A stretch of DNA of 64,000 bases, taken from NCBI GenBank assembly GCA_019722365.1, contig JADFUC010000681.1:1-64000 (forward strand), given 5' to 3'. Source of the stretch: Lithospermum erythrorhizon. Its lineage: Eukaryota > Streptophyta > Magnoliopsida > Boraginales > Boraginaceae. Numbering within the stretch: position 1 is the stretch's first letter; the number at the start of each line of letters is the position of its first letter. The notes beneath the pieces are model-generated. The model had not been told where the DNA came from. It made no database searches and was given only the letters and a program-made list of their open reading frames with translations. Shown one piece after another: positions 35,886 to 47,033 of the stretch. A program made the translations under genes and the position numbers.

Positions 35886-36550
35886 TTGAGTGATGTTGAT
35901 GGAGTTATTTGTATGTAATGCGTGATGGCGTGTTGGGTGTGATATATTGTTAGAAGGAGTTACATAGATTTTTTTTCCGATGTTGTAACTTGATTAATTA
36001 TGATAATATATAGTTGTTGTCTATATGTGGGTTGGTTGAATTACTTGAATATGTGAAAATGATATGATTAAGTTTGACATATAGAAGATGGTGGAAGTGA
36101 TGATATGATAATAAATAATGAAATAGATGCGTGGAGATGTTATCGGTGAGTAGTATAATCCTATGTTATAGCATGAGGTAATGTTAATGTGTTTATGAGA
36201 TATTATGTGAACTATGAAGATGATTACTATAATGTGAGAATTTGTTTGGGTGATAAGATGTTGTGATATTAGATAATAAGAGCGTATTGAAAGGTGAGTT
36301 GCGACAATAAGACTAATCAGTAATAGTAAATTCGAGACGGAATTTTATAAGAGATGAGTACATTGAAATAACTGGAATTAAAAGTATAACTTCTTATTTT
36401 AATAATATTTTAGTAGCTCGGTGGTGTGTCGTAATGGCGAGATTAAAAATTTAGAATGTTAAATGATATTAAATTAGCGATGGGGTAACTCGAAGGTAGT
36501 ATAAACATTTTCGAAGTGGTGTAGTTAAAACGAATCGAGAAATAATACGA

Positions 36551-37750
36551 GTAGTAACCCAGAAATAATTTTAGGCGTGTAGTATTGTTGTAGTAATATA
36601 TTTTAAATTTAAATTTAATTACTACCACATAAAAGCATAAACCATCATTTGTTTTGTCATGAAGCTACAACTAATAGGTCAACTTAAACTTAACTAAGGT
36701 GGACTTAGCTTAAAATTAAACTATCGTATTTCTATAAAAAGTCCAAAATCATCCTCTTCCCCAAAAACAACCCAAAATATGTGGGCCTCTCCCATTTTCC
36801 TCAAAAATATTTGTTCATCTTGTTAGATCGAGCTCTAGGATCATTTATCCAACTTTTCAAATACTTAAGGTATTTTTGAATCCTTTTATTTTATTTAAAG
36901 TTGTTTATTTTAAAAAGAAAAATAAAATAAATAATAAATATTTCAAAAATTATGAAATTCGTTTTGTAGGTCTTTTTGACACCTAGAATTGAATTATGAA
37001 AGGAATTCTGATTTTAATTTGTTTTATATTTATTATAAATTTTGGAAGTTAAATGGCTAGGAAAAATATAAAATATGAAATAAATATCATACATTTGAAA
37101 AAATAAAATATTAAATCCCCGGACATTTCCGTTTTAGCGTGAGTAACAAGAAAATTTGGAGTGATTTGAAATTGTTTGCTATTTTTGGTGATTTAATTAC
37201 TAAAACGTGATTTTAAACAAAAAGAAATAATTTTTAAGCTTATAAATTGAAAGTAGTATATTTATAGAACTTTTACCTTATATTTGAGCTAATTTCAAAA
37301 GATGATAATTTATAAAGTTGTTTTCGTATTTATTTCGAATTATGTTTGTTAAAATGATTAGAATTATTTTAAATGGACAAAATTAAAATTTATTGAATAA
37401 AGTATTTTTAGGCGAGAATATTTGTGTACTCTAATTAAATTTTTGAGTGGCGAAAAGTTTATGGGGATTATGGATTTGTTTAGTATTTAGTGGTATTTTA
37501 TCCCAGTAAAATAATGAACCTTAAAATTAAATGTTATTTTAAATGAGACATAATGGAAAATCTTAATAAATATGAGATTTTGTTTTTGAGTTGAGATAGA
37601 TGTGTGAATTGAGCCTAGAATGCAGATTCTGAAACCATTAAATATACTTTCGGTTAGAAGAAAAAATAATATTATGTGTGTCGTTGTTAGTTGGATAAGG
37701 TTGAAGTAGGACCGGCGTGGAGTAGGTAGATTGACTTGGTGTTTACCAGT

Positions 37751-37809
<59 letters not shown>

Positions 37810-38986
37810 TTTTATATATTTGGTATAGTTTGACATGTAGTTATATTAGAATGTATATTAAGCTAATGAGATTGATGTTATATTATTGTAGTTGTGTGTG
37901 TGATTATATTATGAGTGATGTGTGATCGTAATGGCGTGTGGTTGTGTATTGTTGTCGTTGGTATGTGTTTTCTTTTGCAGGTTGAGTGGGTGGAATAGGA
38001 TTACGATATGCATATTGATGGGTTGCCCGATCTTTGGGAGGATGGTATGCATATCGATTGTTTCTTCCGTCGAGGAGGTTGTAGTATGCGTATTGATGGG
38101 TTAGCGCCGATTGGGAGGTTGTGAGATCTCCATCATATTGGTGAATGATGTGACACACGTATTTTATGGGGTTCTTTCACGATGGATATGCTAGTGGAGG
38201 ATGGATATCTTGAATGGACTGATGGACATCTGAGATGAAGGTTTGGATGTCATGTATTTTTGTTGGAGCTTATTTTGTTGATTATGTTATTTTAGTTGAA
38301 TGAATATTTGTCATAGAATGGTTGATGTTTTACAACTATATGTATGATATATATATATGTTTGATCTCGTAAAGGGATGTTTGAATAAGAAGCCGTCGTA
38401 TAGCATGAATAGTTGTACACTTATTTACTCGTATTATTGATTATTAATATGTTCTTATATATAAATATGATTATATATATTTGGACACCCGTTTGGTATT
38501 TGTATTCATTAAACCTTGAACTTTACCCATTTCTCTATGGGCGGTTGTTTATTCTTTAGGTTTTTAGGAGTTGTTTACTGAGGTTGCAAAGGAGCTGCGT
38601 TGACAAGTTGCTGATTAAGATCGTAGGTGAGACGGTGGGGGCTAGGAAGTCCTCAACAGTCCTTTATCTATTGATTTTCCTTTTGTCGAGTCTTAAACAC
38701 TTATGTTGTCTTTTAAGGACTCATGTTAGCCCATATTATTACCATGATGTATTTTATAGATTATGTCGTTATGATGTTTGATTGTATTACTAAAACCTTG
38801 GTGTATGATTGTTTGGATGATGTGTTTTTAGTGGTGTGTTGTTAATTCACCCAGATGGACAAAAGTGTTTTATTAGTATTGATATCAAATGAAGTATTTT
38901 TATGTTATCCATCGATTGGTGACTCTGGTGTTCAGGTTGATGACGATCCTAACCTCAGGGCGGCCTACCTGGGGCCGGTCGTTACA
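36551..38986 (+). repeat. 3' LTR of the split element (about 2.4 kb)
   Basis: It starts GTAGTAACCCAGAAATAATTTT (a decayed TGTAATAACCC) and ends GGTCGTTACA at 38986. Its 3' portion from about 37380 matches the two pieces of the 5' LTR at 23763-23987 and 33007-33771, including the GAGTTGAGATAGAT junction that is uninterrupted here and therefore serves as the empty-site comparator. A pyrimidine-rich leader lies near 36720-36800, and a GTAGGTGAGACGG..AGGAAGTCCTC block near 38620 recurs in other LTRs. Confidence 0.75.
37753..37806. repeat. (TA)n microsatellite inside the 3' LTR
   Basis: About 26 TA units replace the short ATATATATATTATG block found at the same place in the 5' LTR (33195-33210). 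Slippage expansion within the LTR's TATA-rich block explains it. Confidence 0.95.
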
Positions 38987-39289
38987 TTGGAAGTAGCAAA
39001 GGACTGGAGAACATGCCATCGCATCAAGCGCTGGGTAAAAGTAAACAAGATGATGAATCTTATAGGTTTGCTCATCTTGATCTTGAATCGGATTCGGATC
39101 CCTGGAAGAAAGAGCATAGGCCCTCGAATTGGGCTTACAGTGATCAGTCCTCAGTTGCATACTTACTCTTGCCCCCTTGCTTATAAGAAGTGGAGTTGAC
39201 TAATGATATGGACGCCACCCGTAGCTACAGATTGGCCCCGATCATCTGTGGAGGTAATCCTATGATCCTTAATACTCAAATTTCAACTT
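38987..39289. other. Spacer between LTR element and LINE fragment
   Basis: No recognised gene. The 114-codon plus frame at 38855-39199 starts within the LTR and resembles nothing I know. The stretch may be 5' sequence of the LINE that follows. Confidence 0.35.
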
Positions 39290-40771
39290 ATGCCGAATAA
39301 ATTATTAAATTGCATGTCTTCATTAATTGTCAAACCTAAATGGATTTGTGTTTGTTTCTCAGCTATCCTAAATGTTATCATGCAAATCCTTAGTGTGAAT
39401 TGTAGAGGGCTTGGTCAACCATCTATAGTTCTTATCCTGGCTACGTTGATCAAACGTTACAAGTTACATATTTGTTTTCTTAGTGAAACAATTTGTACAT
39501 ATGAAAAAGCTAATACAACCCTTTCCGGTCTTTTTTTCTCTTTTAGTTTTTGTAGTGATGTCATTGGTCATAGTAGGGGATTTAGGTTGGTTTTTCTTCT
39601 AACATTAAATTTATTCCAATTTCTAATACATATCGCGCTTTTGATATCTCACGAACTCGGCGTCCCCGGTTCTTGGGTTGTATCTACGGTCACCCTCAAC
39701 TTTCCCAAAAACAGTCTACTTGGACTCGTCTGAATTCACTCCTCCGCTGCCATACACTCTTATAATGGCAATTTGAATCAAATCTAAACCCAATCAGACA
39801 AACATCTTACGCCCGCTAATTATCTCCGCGCCGCTTTTAAATTTTATCGATGACCTTGGCGGGCTCCTGTCTTGGATGTCAATTTTCATACGGAAAAAGA
39901 AATAACAAAATGATTTTGAAAAAATTTGGTGAGCCATGTGCAACTTTAGCAGATTAATCCACTCGATTTCCATGTTTCCTCCCGTAGGATTACTCCCCAT
40001 TCAAAAATCTGACCATGGCCCTCTCATTATTTTCTCAAAGATTGCCCTATCTAATTTCCCGCGCCCCTTCAACCTTGAGTCATTTCTTACTTCTCATCAT
40101 GACTTCCCCTCAATAGTCACCGAATCTTGGTCCGAACCTCATTTATTTCAAGACTCTCCCTCCCTTACTTTCTCTCTTATCACAAATTTGAAAAAAACAA
40201 TTAAGCTTTGAAATAAAAATAGAATTGGAAACATCTTTCAACAAATAAAAGATATCCAATTGAATCTCGAAAAAAGTAAAATAATTCATCTATTAATAAC
40301 ATCAAAGTTAATTCAACTCTTAGATCTCAACTTGAATTTCACTTCTCCATGAAAATGATTACTGGAACAAAGAGCGAAAATCATGACTTTAACTGAAGGT
40401 GACAATAATAAAAAAATTATTTCATTCCCACGTTCGTCATAGATATAAAATTAATTCAATTCTTGAACTAACTAACACCAATGGCGACCTCATCACTAAC
40501 TAGGAGGAAATCAGACTCCTCTGTCAAGATCATTGTAGCCAACTCTTTAACCCAGTTAGTCCTTCTCAACCTAACTCTCCAACATTCACATCAATCTCCA
40601 ACATTACCAATCGACTCACACCACACCAGATAGTTGATCTTAGTCAACCCTTTACCCCGAATAAAGTAAGAGTCGCACTTTTAAATGCCACACTATAAAT
40701 CTCCTGGCCCAAACGGTTTTCCTTCTGAATTTTTTTTCAAATCACTAAAACATTGTGTTGGATTTTGGGGA
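39290..40771 (+). mobile_element. LINE (non-LTR retrotransposon) ORF2 fragment
   Basis: From an ATG at 39380 the frame reads MQILSVNCRGLGQP, the start of the APE-type endonuclease of plant L1-like LINEs (usually ILSWNCRGLG; the Trp is Val here), then CFLSET with the catalytic Glu. Around 39990-40110 SDHGPL and a PFNLESFLTSHHDFP phrase represent the endonuclease C-terminus with its conserved His. At 40697-40740 KSPGPNGFPSEFF is the first RT motif. Frameshifts and stops interrupt it, and it ends just after this motif, where another LTR element begins. The remaining RT and 3' end are absent, so it is a truncated dead copy. Confidence 0.85.
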
Positions 40772-41811
40772 TCAAATAACAATCAAATTATTATTTAAAC
40801 CGAATTCCAAGATCACTACAAAGTTTATAAAAACAATAATCATACAAGTGTGTACCTTTCTTCAGGGATTTGTAACGGAATATTTTTTTAGGATACTTCT
40901 GAAAAGTCAACATAGATTGTTTCTAAAATTAGTCCACACCAACGGTTGATCAAACCCTTTCGTGGGCTTATTGTAGTTTAATAGGTTAAGAGAAAGGGTT
41001 CACAAATTAGTTCACAAAAATTTGAGAGAAAGTACTACTATGTTAAGTGTGAGATTTCTTATTAAATAATGGAGCTTACCAATTAACTAAAGTTGTTAGT
41101 TATATTCAAGTATACTAAAAGTGTGTTTTAAAAATAATTTATACTATGAATACACTTTAGGAGTTGAAGTCGAGAGGGGTGATTGGAGTAACTAGATCGC
41201 ATTAAAATTGGTCATGGACTTGAGGTGAGTAATTATATCACGTCTTTATAATCTTTCATACATTATTAAATATGTGTATTATATATTTGGGATTGTTGAA
41301 ATTAGATATTTGTTAAATGGATTATAAGTATGTTCATATGATAATTAATGAGGTGGATATATGAAAAGCTAATAATGAGGTAATATTGAGTAATGTGTAA
41401 CCTTGATTATGTCAGTGTGATATAATTGTATATGTGTTATAAGTATGACAATGTGTTCATTGAGCTATTTGATTGTATGGAGAAACTATGATAAATATCA
41501 ATATATGAAATATTGGGGTGTTGTAGATTTGAGATATGATGTTATGGCTATATATGAGTAATGAGTTAATGTTATAAAATAATTTTTAAATGATTTATAT
41601 GTGTTTATGAATATAATCAATAGAAATGAATAAATTATTTGGTTGATAACTATAAAGGATGAGATGAAAATATTGAGAATGAATTATTGTGATATTGATG
41701 TGAATATACGATGTTGAGATTTATGATGTTATGCGAAGGTGAGATGATGATATGATGTGGTAATGTTATGAAAGTTGATATGATATTGAGTTTTGAATTA
41801 TGATGTGACAT

Positions 41812-41945
41812 TACCGGTATTCGCGAGAATCAACGGTCTCATATGATCACCGGTATTCGCGAATCATCGGCCTTTGTGTCCGGTATTTGTTGAATCAACG
41901 GGCCTCTAGTCCGGTATTCAATAAAATCAATGATCATACGATTTA
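41812..41945. repeat. Tandem CCGGTATTCGCGAATC units
   Basis: Four units of about 31-38 bp begin with CCGGTATT. Unit 2 contains the perfect palindrome ATTCGCGAAT (41855-41864), and unit 1 has ATTC GCGA GAAT with outer CCG/CGG. Units 3 and 4 keep CCGGTATT and AATCAA but lose part of the stem. Confidence 0.75.
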
Positions 41946-42040
41946 GCTAAAATGTGATTGTGTGTGAAGTCTTTTTCAGTTAGTTCAGATGTTGAGATGA
42001 TTCAATAGGATCTGAATATTGATTCATGTTATATTATATA

Positions 42041-42158
42041 CCCCTATTAGCATGGAGTAGACGATAATAAGGGGTGTCCCCGTTAGCGTGGTGTAGACGA
42101 TAACGGGAGACATTGATGTTTCTACCTCTCTTAGGATAGTGTAGACTCTAATAGGGGG
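42041..42158. repeat. Tandem stem-loop units with different stems and a shared loop
   Basis: Unit 1 (42041-42074) has CCCCTATTA, loop GCATGGAGTAGACGA and TAATAAGGGG. Unit 2 (42078-42107) has CCCGTTA, loop GCGTGGTGTAGACGA and TAACGGG. Unit 3 (42124-42158) has CCTCTCTTAG, GATAGTGTAGA and CTCTAATAGGGGG. The stems differ in sequence, yet units 1 and 2 each remain self-complementary. Confidence 0.8.
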
Positions 42159-42799
42159 CCGGAATAGAATCGTCTTTTCTTATGTGCGATATTTAAAAAT
42201 CAAATTAAGTTATTGTTTGCTTATGTGTTGTTCTAAGATCTGGGTCACTAACTAGGTGATTTTGTAGGAAGTTAGACTACTTGATATTATTCAATTGTTT
42301 GGAAATATTAAATTATGAGGATCATATGGAGGTTGACTAGTGATATAAATATGAATGATAAAATATAATGAAATGAATTATCACAAATATCTAATATTAG
42401 ATATTTATATATGTGTGGTTGAATTTGACTTGAATATATTTTGGGGACCCCCCCCAGTGTTGTTTATTGTTCAGGAAAAGTCGGCGTCGAAGCATAATTG
42501 TGGCAATGAACCGAGTAAATCATGATTCGAGATTTGGGTGGCTAGGATATCCTCAACAGTCTCCGGCTTGTACCTTGTGTTGTGTCTAAGTATACATTAA
42601 GAAAATATATTGTATCTTATATATACGATTGATGAAAGTATAAAATGTAATATATGTTGTTGTCTTAGATCACCATCTGGGCATAGTCATGTTTTATTTC
42701 CTTCCTTCTTTCGTTCCAGGTTGTATGGTGACTCTGATGTTCATGTTGCTTGCGAGCCTAACATTGGGGCCGCCGACCTAGGGCGGGTCGTTATAATTC

Positions 42800-42811
42800 T
42801 GGTATCAGAGC
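42800..42811 (+). other. tRNA-iMet primer-binding site, perfect
   Basis: TGGTATCAGAGC is the 12 bases complementary to the 3' end of plant initiator tRNA-Met, four bases after the LTR end. It would prime minus-strand cDNA synthesis. It is the best preserved of the four primer sites in the window. Confidence 0.9.
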
Positions 42812-44559
42812 TTAGGTTTTAGATCTATGTGGTGTCATGCGTGGTTATTTGCCTATGTTTTTTACATTTGGTGTCATATGTGTTTGAGGTATTTTCATCT
42901 AGTCCACTTTTTCGAGTCTAATCGACCGTTTTTGTTTAATCCGTTGACTGTTGAGGATGTCATCCCATGCTATGTTTCCGAACTTGTATAAGTGGTGTTA
43001 GAAATAATTCGAGACATGTAAGTTTAATGAGACGAGTTGATGTAAGTTTCAATGTGGTTTATTTTCCTTGGCGAGGATGAAACATTATTGAAAATATATA
43101 TGAGTTGAGGAGTTTTGTGTGCCTCTTGTGTATGAAGTTCATGAAGAACTAATAGTTGACTCCATTATAGTTGTTATATCAAATATCGTTGATTTTCAAT
43201 AAATTCAAGTGATACTCCAGAACCTATAGGATATCATGTTAAGAAGCAGATTTCAATTTTTTTTATATAGTTTATTACAGAAGAAATCATTGATACTTGT
43301 TGGTACAGATTCTGTAAGTTAGAATTTAGATTTATACGGAATTCAACTACATAGTTTTTATCTCAAAGGCATTGAGGGTGAGTGGAGAATATAATTTGTA
43401 GTGCAGTGTGACAGCTAGTGGTGCAATGTTCATTAATCTTTCACTATATACAGCCGGACAAGTATACTCACAGAAACAATTGTGGAAGAGAACTAGTGAG
43501 AACTATTGTGGTAGTACCATATAGATATATAGAGAAATTTTATTTAGTTGAAGAAATGAGGAGAAACTATTAGTGAATATGAGAAAAAGGTTTAGTGAAC
43601 TTATAGTGTTTGCTTTGTAATGGGCATATGAGAGACATTAAAATATTAGTAGGCATCGTGATGGAGTTCTGATAAGAAAGTGGAAATGGAAAAAAATGTG
43701 ATGTTTATGCTCCCTAAGAAGAGAGGATATTATACATAACTAAGAATGATAGTTGGGCGAATTTGGGATTTTGAGACTGACTAACTTAATGAATGTGATT
43801 GGGAACTAATAGATGTGTGTAGAAGTGATTAATATTTGGTATCTTTTAGGATGTCGGGGAAAGTTTTCAAGTGAAAACACAAGTATGACCCTTATAAGAA
43901 AGTATGTTACGAGTACATGAGTAACTGAAATTTTTTCCTTAAGTATTGTTCCTTATGTAGCTGAAATATCGAGAAAAATATTGACAAACGACTCCCATTC
44001 TAATATTACATTAGGATTAGATGATTTTGACTAAAGAAATGATTAAAGGATTGTGTTGTGTTATAATGCGACAGCAGAGGCGTGTTAGCCTATGAGTTAT
44101 CACCATTGGAGAACCGTGAACAAGATTCATACAACTCGTGATATGGGTTTGGGCTACTTATATTCATTTGCTCTTAAGATTTGCTTACATTATCTTTATG
44201 GGTTAGATGTAACCTTTAAATTATAAGATTTTGAGATATTTTCTAGGGATTGAACTTACAACGAAAGGATCATGGGAATTATTTCTTGACTATAGCTCTT
44301 GCGTTAGGGCGTAAAGAGAAGATGGTTGTTTGAGGATCTCGGTGAGGGAACCCGATTCGGATAATAAATTGATTGTTAATTCGAATTGTAATTTATGAAA
44401 TATTTTAGTGTAAATTAAGGGTCAGACAATTCTTCTTGGCTTGAATCAAGATATAACAAAGGAAGATGGGAGGTGCATGTAATAACTAGTTCGCTACCAA
44501 TGTTGATAGTATATAAGTTTCTGCAAATTAGGTATTTGAGGTGAAATTAAAAAGTGAAG
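42812..44559 (+). mobile_element. Non-coding interior, related to 33.8 kb
   Basis: The first 160 bp match the interior start at 33789 (GATCTATGTG, TGTTTGAGGT, GTTGACTGTTGAGGATG). After that there is AT-rich DNA without any long frame or pol motif. No matching 3' LTR with the same end words could be recognised; a different LTR family starts near 44560, so the element is truncated there. Confidence 0.5.
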
Positions 44560-46085
44560 TTGAGTAGTAGATTCAACAAATCGATTCGGTTGGTGGTATA
44601 TTTGGTTTGTGGGTGGGACCGGAGATAGTATAAATAATTTTTGGAATATGTCGATATATTGAGATGAGTATGAGATGAGTAGTTATATATGCCTCGAGAA
44701 TACTTATGATAAAATCGGTTTCGTTGAGATTTAAGTGCGGAAGGTGTAGAATTAACGAAACCGAGATGGAACTTAAATTTCTTTACCTACAACTCATCCT
44801 TCTACTTTGCCAATCTTAGATCTACGTCGTTCCGCTTCTTCTCCCTCTTTGTGAGAAATTTCGCTCCTCCCCTCAAAATTTTCTTCGTTTCTCCTCGTCC
44901 ATTGTGGCAAACTCGAGATCAAAGTGGTGGTTGCTTCTCTCATCATCACTGCATCGTATCACAAGGTAAGAAAGATCAAATCTTTTGAAGGATATTTCTT
45001 GAGTTTTGAAGAGTTAGCTTTATAGATTTTATTTGACTTTAGATCTTGAATTTATTATAGGTATAGAAATGTTATCTAAGTATCGTATAGGGGATTAAGC
45101 GGTGATTTTGGTGATTATTGGGATTAGAAGTGGTGTAATTTGAGGTTAGCTTTTATTGACTTTTCTTAAATTAACTTTAAATTATAATATGAGGTTAAAG
45201 GACTTTAATATAGTTGTTTTGGGTATTGAATTATTGGTTTGGATACTGGATAGGTAGAGATTAGATTTGAGAAAAGTTTGGGAAAGTTATTATAGCATTT
45301 AGCGTTTGAATTGGAGGTTGTATTTAATGGATTAATTAGTTATCAATTGATTGTTGGATCGATTAGAATGTCTTTAAAAAGTGTTATTGTTGGGGTGTAA
45401 GGAGATGACCGAATATTGAAGATTTCACAGTTGGCGATTAGAATGTAGTTATGTTGGAATATTAAAAGTGTATACTTGATCTTGGGGATAGGATGATTTA
45501 AGAGTTGTAAATTTGAATAGTGAGGCATTGGTATAACACTCGGGGATTATATAGATGTTAAGAGGTTATTAAGGGATGTGTTATAATGTATAATTTCTTT
45601 GAATAGGAGTTGAAATTGGATCTAGCGAGGCGCCTAGAGTCACTTAATCTTGCTTTTTGGGCTGAGGTAGTACATATCTCCTGATAGGGATCTTTATATA
45701 TATTATGTTATATATTTTGAAGTGTTGTCTTGGGACTATTCGATATGTGTGTGTGTGATTATGATTCATATTATGAAATAATTGGGAATGATGATTGATA
45801 TGTGTAAATTCTCATTTATGATTCATATGATGAAATAATTGATATTTTGAGTTATATTATGAGATAATTGAGATTTATGATTTATATCATGAGATAGTTG
45901 TGAACATGATTTATATTATGAGATTGTGTGTGAATTTGTGTGCTATGTGTGGTATGTCTTTGTGTGTGTGTGTAGTATGCGGATATTGCTTTGATTACTT
46001 GTGTGTTATTTGCGGGCAGTGGTGACCCAGGAGGTTTGATGTGGTGTGCATATTGTGTGGAGTAGCCCCGTGTCATTACCAATAT
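44560..46085 (+). repeat. 5' LTR of a deleted chromovirus-type element
   Basis: It follows the LTR at 11198: GGGACCGGAG, ATATTGAGATGAG..GAGATGAGTAGT.ATATATGCCTC, a pyrimidine-rich leader (44790-44950), CAAGGTAAGAAAG (44962), paired TTGAC motifs, ATAGATGTTAAGAGG, GAATAGGAGTTGAAAT and the TATATTATGTTATATATTTTG block (45697). It also matches the 3' LTR at 47034-48430. The left edge is uncertain and the end is probably missing; a roughly 25-bp ACCAATATCTT..TTCATTTA phrase is duplicated at 46078-46130. Confidence 0.6.
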
Positions 46086-46185
46086 CTTAAATCTTCATTT
46101 ACCAATATCTTTCTTAAATCTTCATTTACCCGATATGTCAAACATTTAGTTGTGATAATTAGACGGGCTGTCTAAATGATCATTT

Positions 46186-46920
46186 CTTACCAATCGGATA
46201 GGCGTCGGAGAGAGAACAATTCAAACATTGGAGGATATGTTGCGGGCTTGTGTGTTGAACTTTTTCCAGAAATTGGGATGATGAATTGCCTAAAATGGAG
46301 TTTGCATATAATAATAGCCAACGGTATTGAGATAGCACCATGGGACTCCGGTTTGTTGGAATAGGGTTGGTGATAAGGAGAAAATATGGATTTGAGAGTT
46401 GGTGGGGTCACTGAGGTACCAAAGATAAGAATAAAAGATGTATGCAGATCGTCGCCGTGTGGATTTAACGTTTGAAATTGGTGATAAAGTCTTCTTGAGA
46501 ATATCCCCGTGGAAAGGCGTATTGAGATTCGGGAAGAGAGGGAAGTTGAGTCCCCGATATATCGGTCCGTATGAGATTTTGGGCAGAGTTGGTCCGGTGG
46601 CCTATCGTTTAGCGTTGCCTCCAGAATTGGACAGAATTCATAATGTCTTCCATGTGTCGTGTTTGAGGAAATATATCGAGCAGAATCCCGTATCATAGAG
46701 TCACAACCCGATGGAGCTTAGGGAGGGCGCTACGTATGAAGAGAGCCGGTGAAAATTCTTGATCGTAAGGGAAAAGTGTTGCGAAATAAAGTTGTGGCTT
46801 TAGTGAAGAAAGGTGTTGTGGCGGAATCAGCCGGGCGGAGGAAGCTACGTGGGAGCAGGGAGGAGGATGTCGGGAAGTCAATATCCATCTTCGAGAAATA
46901 GAAGGTTAGTTCTTAAACTT
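46186..46920 (+). pseudogene. Gypsy integrase C-terminus and chromodomain-like tail
   Basis: After an ERTIQTLEDMLRAC-like stretch (46205-46250, frameshifted) and FAYNNS-like words, an open frame of 86 codons (46438-46698) reads YADRRRVDLTFEIGDKVFL, then LSPRYIGPYEILGRVG, AYRLALPP and HNVFHVSCLRKYI. These are the conserved end of the integrase in Tekay/Del-type chromoviruses. A decayed tail follows with an AGGAAGCTACGTGGGAGC stretch equivalent to the EEATWE words of the chromodomain-like end. Gag, protease, RT and most of integrase are deleted between the 5' LTR and this segment. The opposite-strand frame at 46187-46696 is a shadow. Confidence 0.85.
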
Positions 46921-47033
46921 TGTGCTATAATATGTGTAATATGTGAATCATTATGGGGAGTGGAAGTGTGTTGGGAGGAGGCGAGTGGGGGTTGAGTAAA
47001 TTTAGGGCGAAATTTGTATTAGGTCAGGGAAAT

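Larger units (their letters stand above)
33789..36550 (+). mobile_element. Non-coding interior of an LTR element (LARD-like)
   Basis: The interior is 2.8 kb between a primer site and the 3' LTR. It begins GATCTATGTGTTGTC and reaches GTTGACAGTTGAGGATGCC near 33913, matched by GATCTATGTGGTGTC and GTTGACTGTTGAGGATGTC in the element at 42.8 kb. The ATG in this phrase sits where gag would start, but only short frames follow and no pol motif could be found on either strand. Shared non-coding interiors in two elements suggest a non-autonomous large retrotransposon derivative. Confidence 0.6.
40772..42795 (+). repeat. 5' LTR of a further gypsy-type element
   Basis: The end is exact: GGGCGGGTCGTTATA at 42795 precedes a perfect primer-binding site. 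The start is inferred where LINE similarity stops and a TCAAATAACAATCAAATTATT stretch resembles the ATAAC starts of the other LTRs. The middle holds two arrays of hairpin-forming units. A GTGGCTAGGATATCCTC block near 42538 corresponds to GGCTAGGAAGTCCTC in the LTR ending at 38986. Confidence 0.6.

Noticed and set aside
38987..39199. Primer-binding site after the LTR end at 38986
   Set aside because: TTGGAAGTAGC does not match TGGTATCAGAGC, and this LTR is the 3' one of its element, so no primer site is expected.
39290..39733. 147-codon frame considered as a membrane protein gene
   Set aside because: Its middle is the LINE endonuclease start (ILSVNCRGLG); the hydrophobic tail is a frameshifted part of the same ORF2.
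46187..46696. 169-codon minus-strand frame
   Set aside because: Antisense shadow of the well-conserved plus-strand integrase end (YADRRR, PRYIGPYEIL).
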